NCBI GenBank assembly: GCA_003612485.1 | Contig: RAZA01000001.1 | Span: forward strand, 423,239 to 487,238 | Length of the DNA stretch: 64,000 nt | Reading direction: 5' to 3' | Source: a bacterium D16-50 | Lineage (GTDB): Bacteria > Bacillota > Clostridia > Lachnospirales > Lachnospiraceae | Part shown: in pieces, positions 60,500 through 64,000 of the stretch | Numbering within the stretch: the first letter of the stretch is position 1 | Layout of the letters: every line of letters begins with the position of its first letter | Translations under genes and position numbers: made by a program | The notes under the pieces: model-generated | Databases searched by the model: none | What the model was told of the DNA's origin: nothing | The model's input: only the letters and a program-made list of their open reading frames with translations

Positions 60500-62092
60500 A
60501 TGAATTTACTGCAAATGAGCTTTTCGGGGGCTGCTTTCATTACTGCGGTAGTGATTATCCGTGCGGTGGCAATCAATAAACTGCCGAAAAAGACTTTTCT
60601 TGTTTTATGGGAATTGGTGATATTAAGACTGCTTATCCCGTTTTCGATTCCGTCAATGTTCAGTGTTTATACGTTGGTAACTCACAGCATATCTTCTACA
60701 ACATTGCCGGAAGTTGGAACCGATTATAACATTCCCACTATGCAAGGACTGTTTGTTACAACACAGGGAGTGGAACAACCGCCAGCGGATATTTCATCAT
60801 CTGTTTCCATGTGGTTTATTGTATGGTGTGCAGGAATAATACTTATCGCATTGTTTTTCGTAATATCCTATTTGCGTTGTCTGATTGAATTTCGGACAGC
60901 TTTACCCGTCCACCACCATTATGTAGAAAAGTGGCTGGCGAAACGCCCATTGAAACGTCCAATTTTGGTAAAGCAATCTGATAGGATTTCTGCCCCATTA
61001 ACTTATGGCATTTTCCGTCCTGTTATTTTAATGCCGAAAAAAATGGACTGGAAAAATGAAAAACAACTGCAATATGTCCTCTCACATGAATATGTGCATA
61101 TTTATCGCTATGATACTGTAACAAAGCTGATTGCGACACTTGCCCTTTGTATTCATTGGTTCAACCCCTTTGTGTGGGTGATGTATATTCTTTTTAACCG
61201 TGATATAGAACTGGCTTGTGATGAAAGCGTTATACGACAGTTTGGAGAAAAATCTAAATCTGCCTATTCGCTAATGCTTATCAGCATGGAAGCAACAAAA
61301 AGTGGACTATTGCCATTTTGTAACAGCTTTAGTAAAAATGCTATCGAAGAAAGGATAACCGCAATTATGAAAACGAAAAAAATCACTATTTTCTCACTTG
61401 TTTTAGCCTGCCTTATTGTTGCCGGAACAGCAACAGCATTTGCAACATCCGCACAAGCTGGCAATAACCGTTTATCTCTTGAAGAACACGACCGTAGGCT
61501 GAACGCAGAAGTAGAAAAAACTTATCAGGAAGAAACCATGCTGTCCTATGTCGATACACAAGACGGCAAAACTTATTACAGCATGGACGGGGGAGCGACT
61601 TTTGAGCCATTAACAGATGAGGAATATGAAAAACGCTTTCCAACACCGGACGTTGAATGGTGGACTTATGAAGAATACAAGGCATGGCTTGAAGAACAAA
61701 AAATCCAGCTGCAAAGCATGATTGGTGAGTGGGGCTGGACTGGCGGACGGGGTGAATTTATCTGGACACAGGAAATAGTAGATGAAACGATTGCCATGTA
61801 TGAGGAAACCTTACAGGATATTAAGAATGGAATACGGATATCAAAGAGCGTGGACGGAGATACAGATATACAAATGGCGTTCAATCCAGAGGATATAGAG
61901 CTTGGTACTTCCGAAAAAGCAATAAGCCTTTCCATTTTGTTATCCAACGGCGAGGAAGTAACGTTTGGTCCTTATGAAAATGTAGAGGAATTGCTTTCCG
62001 AGGTCAAACCTTTTTGCTCAGAACAAGTGAAACTTGGCAATATGAAGCAAAGTGAAGCCGATGAAATTCTTAGCAAATATGCCGGAAAATAA
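60500..62092 (+). CDS. M56 (BlaR1-like) membrane metalloprotease with unusual C-terminal domain
   Basis: A 530-residue protein. Three N-terminal membrane segments and the zinc motif HEYVH (LSHEYVHIYRYD, near residue 197) with the downstream Glu in ELACDESVIR. A fourth membrane segment is near 300 (IFSLVLACLIVAGTATAFA). The extracellular C-terminal ~210 residues are acidic, Trp/Tyr-rich and not a penicillin-binding domain as in BlaR1. The inducer is therefore probably not a beta-lactam. No resistance gene follows. Confidence 0.88.
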   Translation: MNLLQMSFSGAAFITAVVIIRAVAINKLPKKTFLVLWELVILRLLIPFSIPSMFSVYTLVTHSISSTTLPEVGTDYNIPTMQGLFVTTQGVEQPPADISSSVSMWFIVWCAGIILIALFFVISYLRCLIEFRTALPVHHHYVEKWLAKRPLKRPILVKQSDRISAPLTYGIFRPVILMPKKMDWKNEKQLQYVLSHEYVHIYRYDTVTKLIATLALCIHWFNPFVWVMYILFNRDIELACDESVIRQFGEKSKSAYSLMLISMEATKSGLLPFCNSFSKNAIEERITAIMKTKKITIFSLVLACLIVAGTATAFATSAQAGNNRLSLEEHDRRLNAEVEKTYQEETMLSYVDTQDGKTYYSMDGGATFEPLTDEEYEKRFPTPDVEWWTYEEYKAWLEEQKIQLQSMIGEWGWTGGRGEFIWTQEIVDETIAMYEETLQDIKNGIRISKSVDGDTDIQMAFNPEDIELGTSEKAISLSILLSNGEEVTFGPYENVEELLSEVKPFCSEQVKLGNMKQSEADEILSKYAGK

Positions 62093-62156
62093 TAGTCAGA
62101 CGGAGTATAAATAATTGTATTAAGCAAACCGCTATTGGCAATCAATTTATATCATC

Positions 62157-62192
62157 AAGGGGGGCGACAGTTTAATGCTATCGCCCCCTTTG
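62157..62192 (+). terminator. Terminator after the BlaI-M56 operon
   Basis: AAGGGGGGCGA pairs with TCGCCCCCTT (62181-62190) around a 13-nt loop; only a short T-run follows. Confidence 0.65.
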
Positions 62193-62252
62193 AATTATAA
62201 ATGCAACCGTAAACTATGCACCGTCACATGTGGAAGAGAGGGGAAATCATTT

Positions 62253-62696
62253 ATGGCTTGCACAGAAGCATACAAAGAACATATCGAATACACATTTAAC
62301 GCTTTTTGCAGAGTTGTCATTCGCTATGCGGCTATCAACGCATGGCGTGACAGGGATAAACGGCGGCAAAGAGAAATATCTTTTGAATACCTCACCGAAG
62401 AAAAGTTTTACCCTTTCAGCACAACAGATAAATATTTTATAGACCCCTACAAGCAATACCCGGTTATGATATGCGGTCAGAGGGTTATCTTCACAAACGG
62501 GGAGCTTGCCGAAGCCTTGTCTGCCTTGCCGGAGAAAAAGAGGGAAATCATTTATCTTTACTTTTTCGGACATTACACACAGCAGGAAATCGGAGAACTA
62601 TACGGACGCTGCCGAAGTACGGCGTGGCATCACATACACAGTGCCTTGCAAATGCTGCATAAAGAAATGGAGGTACTTTTCCATGAGGAATCCTAA
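62253..62696 (+). CDS. Sigma-70-like ICE regulator (Tn916 Orf7-type)
   Basis: A 147-residue protein from ATG 62253 (GAGGGG nine bases upstream). C-terminal region 4-like HTH: ALSALPEKKREIIYLYFFG, then YTQQEIGELYGRCRSTAWHHI. The N-terminal motif WRDRDKRRQREISFEYL is typical of conjugative-transposon sigma proteins. It overlaps the next gene. An in-frame start at 62175 lies inside the terminator and is rejected. Confidence 0.85.
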   Translation: MACTEAYKEHIEYTFNAFCRVVIRYAAINAWRDRDKRRQREISFEYLTEEKFYPFSTTDKYFIDPYKQYPVMICGQRVIFTNGELAEALSALPEKKREIIYLYFFGHYTQQEIGELYGRCRSTAWHHIHSALQMLHKEMEVLFHEES

Positions 62697-62895
62697 ATTT
62701 GTACCGTATGAAACTATTGTCAGAGCAACCAGCGGAGAGCCGGAAGCCATTGACGAGGTTTTACGGCATTATGGCAAAAGAATCCGGCTTGCTTCCCTTG
62801 AAAACGGACAGGTCAACAAGGACACCGAGGACAATATCAAACGGCGGCTTATCGCTGCCCTGTTCCAGTTCCGCTTTGACGGACAGCCTACCTAA
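62683..62895 (+). CDS. Small HTH protein (Tn916 Orf8-type)
   Basis: A 70-residue protein, MRNPKFVPYETIVRATSGEPEAI, with an HTH_16-like fold; GGAGG nine bases before ATG 62683. It forms the usual pair with the sigma-like gene in Tn916-related elements. Confidence 0.85.
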   Translation: MRNPKFVPYETIVRATSGEPEAIDEVLRHYGKRIRLASLENGQVNKDTEDNIKRRLIAALFQFRFDGQPT

Positions 62896-62901
62896 CAGGA
62901 G

Positions 62902-63330
62902 GTGAGATTTGTCGCAAAAATAGTCATGCTTATATTTAACGACACAGAAGAAAAAGCGGTTGAGAAAGCCATAGCCGCCCTTGCCGATATGATACCGCTG
63001 GAAGCCATGCAGCCGCCCCACTCCCCGGCACTTACTTTTCCGGGATTGGAAATAAAATTGCACCAACGCCGGGTATTAAAAAACGGCACAGACATTCCCC
63101 TCACCCGTTTAGAGTACGGCGCACTCTGCTACCTTGCCGCCAGTCCGGGGAGGGTATTCACAAAGGCGCAAATCTTTGAAGCCGTGTGGAGCATGGAAAG
63201 CGAAAGCTGCCAGTCAAGCGTGGCAAATGTGATATGCAATCTACGGAAAAAGATAGAGCCGGACAGCGGCAAGCCCACTTACATAAAGACCGTTTTAGGC
63301 GTGGGCTACAAGTTTGCTTCCGGGGAATGA
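62902..63330 (+). CDS. OmpR-type winged-helix regulator without receiver
   Basis: 142 residues; the C-terminal ~95 form a response-regulator DNA-binding domain (LTRLEYGALCYLAASPGRVFT, then SVANVICNLRKKIEP and VLGVGYKF). No phospho-acceptor domain. The start is unclear: GTG 62902 overlaps its own AGGAGG, and ATG 62926 is 23 bases past it. A start error or small indel near 62905 is possible. Follows the Orf8-like gene and ends before a terminator. Confidence 0.8.
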   Translation: MRFVAKIVMLIFNDTEEKAVEKAIAALADMIPLEAMQPPHSPALTFPGLEIKLHQRRVLKNGTDIPLTRLEYGALCYLAASPGRVFTKAQIFEAVWSMESESCQSSVANVICNLRKKIEPDSGKPTYIKTVLGVGYKFASGE

Positions 63331-63368
63331 TAACAGAATAACCGCCGCCCATCAGCGGCAGATAAAGG

Positions 63369-63399
63369 CAGGAAACCAAGAAAGGGTTTCCTGTTTTTT
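63369..63399 (+). terminator. Terminator after the winged-helix gene
   Basis: CAGGAAACC (63369-63377) pairs with GGTTTCCTG (63385-63393), followed by TTTTTT. Confidence 0.85.
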
Positions 63400-63460
63400 G
63401 TGCCTAAAACCAAGCCGGATTTTGCACCGCAGTAAAATAATTTAAAAACTTTCGGAAAAC

Positions 63461-63691
63461 ATTGCCAAAATTCCCTTTTTTCCCGTAGTAGGTAGTAAGG
63501 GGAAAAATAATTGCCGGGAAGTTTGGCATTTTTTGAAACCGTCCGTATATCACTGCAAAACGGAATTGATTTTTCCGTTTTTGTCAAATTCTGTTACGAA
63601 AACACGAAAAGAAATTCCGGGGAACTTTGCCAGATTTGCCTTGCCGTGCGTAGTAAGTAATAGAGGGAGAAATACCGCCGCATAGTTGGCA
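63461..63691. repeat. Diverged 67-bp direct repeats upstream of mobC
   Basis: Units 63461-63528 and 63626-63691 share TTGCCA near the start, CGTAGTA-GTA, GGG-AAAT, and a closing TTTGGCA/GTTGGCA, so each unit can also fold on itself. They are 165 bp apart in a gene-free stretch. Confidence 0.65.
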
Positions 63692-63789
63692 GAATCCACG
63701 CCGGACAAGCCGGGGTATCAGCAAAAGCCCACACAGAGGAAACCGCCACTTTCTTAGAGCAAGATTCTACCACAGTACCAAATTTCGCT

Positions 63790-63885
63790 AACCGCTCAAT
63801 TTTGTCCTGCGGGAATCTTGTTGGGGTTGCCACCCCAAGCCCGCCTTTTTGCGGCTTGCGCCGCTTGAAAAAATCCACACACGAA
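63790..63885 (+). other. Candidate oriT region
   Basis: TTGGGG-TTGCCA-CCCCAA (63821-63838) and a CCGC/GCGG hairpin (63840-63855) lie directly upstream of mobC. Transfer origins of MobA/MobC-type elements usually lie here with such hairpins. No nick-site consensus is claimed. Confidence 0.4.
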
Positions 63886-63900
63886 AGGAGGTTCACAGCC

Positions 63901-64000
63901 ATGAAAAAATACAACACGCCCCACCGCCGCCGGGTAATCAAGACACGCTTGACCGAGGAAGAATACGCCGAGTTTTCCGAGCGTGTCACCCTCTGCAAAA
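63901..64000 (+). CDS. mobC: MobC-like relaxosome protein, 5' part
   Basis: Only 33 residues are visible: MKKYNTPHRRRVIKTRLTEEEYAEF. The basic start followed by RLTEEEYAEF is typical of the ribbon-helix-helix part of MobC, which helps the relaxase at oriT. GGAGG lies nine bases before ATG 63901. The relaxase is expected next, outside the window. Confidence 0.75.
   Translation, partial: MKKYNTPHRRRVIKTRLTEEEYAEFSERVTLCK

Larger units (their letters stand above)
55200..64000. mobile_element. ICE2: reduced Tn1549-like element, inserted in recombinase A1 (right part outside)
   Basis: Initiator, DUF5348, PcfB, VirD4 and Maff2 remnant are followed not by T4SS genes but by cargo and the regulator-mobC block. 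The left border is where A1 homology stops (near 55200). Confidence 0.75.

Noticed and set aside
62175..62252. Upstream start of the Orf7-like sigma gene
   Set aside because: The extension is encoded by the terminator hairpin; ATG 62253 has its own ribosome site.

Overview
The window is accessory DNA from a gut-type Clostridia genome, most likely Lachnospiraceae. This rests on gene content: Tn1549/CTn-like conjugation modules, TnpX-type large serine recombinases, strong GGAGG ribosome sites and frequent TTG starts. No rRNA, tRNA or CRISPR was seen. Almost everything belongs to mobile elements, several of which are inserted into each other.

Region 1 (1 to about 39.87 kb, mainly minus strand) is most of an integrative conjugative element, here ICE1. 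Read in transcription order from the right end it carries DUF6075, DUF3970, ParA, ParB and a RepA_N-type initiator with repeats inside the gene. Next come DUF6050, an XRE regulator and two sigma-like regulators. A low-GC two-gene cargo cassette on the plus strand (30.9-33.0 kb; the second gene looks RES-like) follows, then a 2066-residue Cna_B/SpaA-type surface protein. The transfer module is a Cys-rich protein, PcfB, VirD4, Maff2, TrbL, a radical SAM protein, PrgI, VirB4, a cytosine methyltransferase, sortase B, a 3D-NlpC/P60 hydrolase, DUF4315, DUF4366 and TopB. It ends in a giant methylase-helicase that runs off the left edge, with a tnpV-like frame nested inside it. Seven copies of one palindrome (core TTTGCGACA/TGTCGCAAA) sit between ICE1 genes.

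Region 2 (39.84-41.36 kb) is a fragment of a chromosomal subtilisin-like protease gene. ICE1 seems to have removed its C-terminus and the next element its N-terminus and Asp box.

Region 3 (41.36-55.2 kb) is a set of nested serine-recombinase elements. Element A has a triad of large serine recombinases: A1 53.7-55.2, A2 split, A3 41.5-43.0 kb. A second element, B (44411-53377, about 8.97 kb), has its own triad B1-B2-B3, DUF6870, a zinc-ribbon protein, an ECF sigma/anti-sigma pair and an unknown 435-residue protein. B lies inside A2. Joining the two A2 halves across a shared GA dinucleotide restores the conserved V-K-D-L-S-R-F-G-R codons exactly.

Region 4 (about 55.2-64.0 kb, plus strand) is ICE2, inserted in A1, whose first ~60 codons are missing here. 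ICE2 has a replication initiator with six 15-bp iterons, DUF5348, PcfB, VirD4 and a Maff2 truncated after 41 codons. It then jumps to a 130-nt hairpin, a BlaI-type repressor with an M56 membrane protease, an Orf7-like sigma factor, an Orf8-like HTH protein, a winged-helix regulator, and the start of mobC with a candidate oriT. The T4SS genes from TrbL to TopB are absent from their usual place, so ICE2 looks reduced to a mobilizable element that could borrow ICE1-type machinery (inference).
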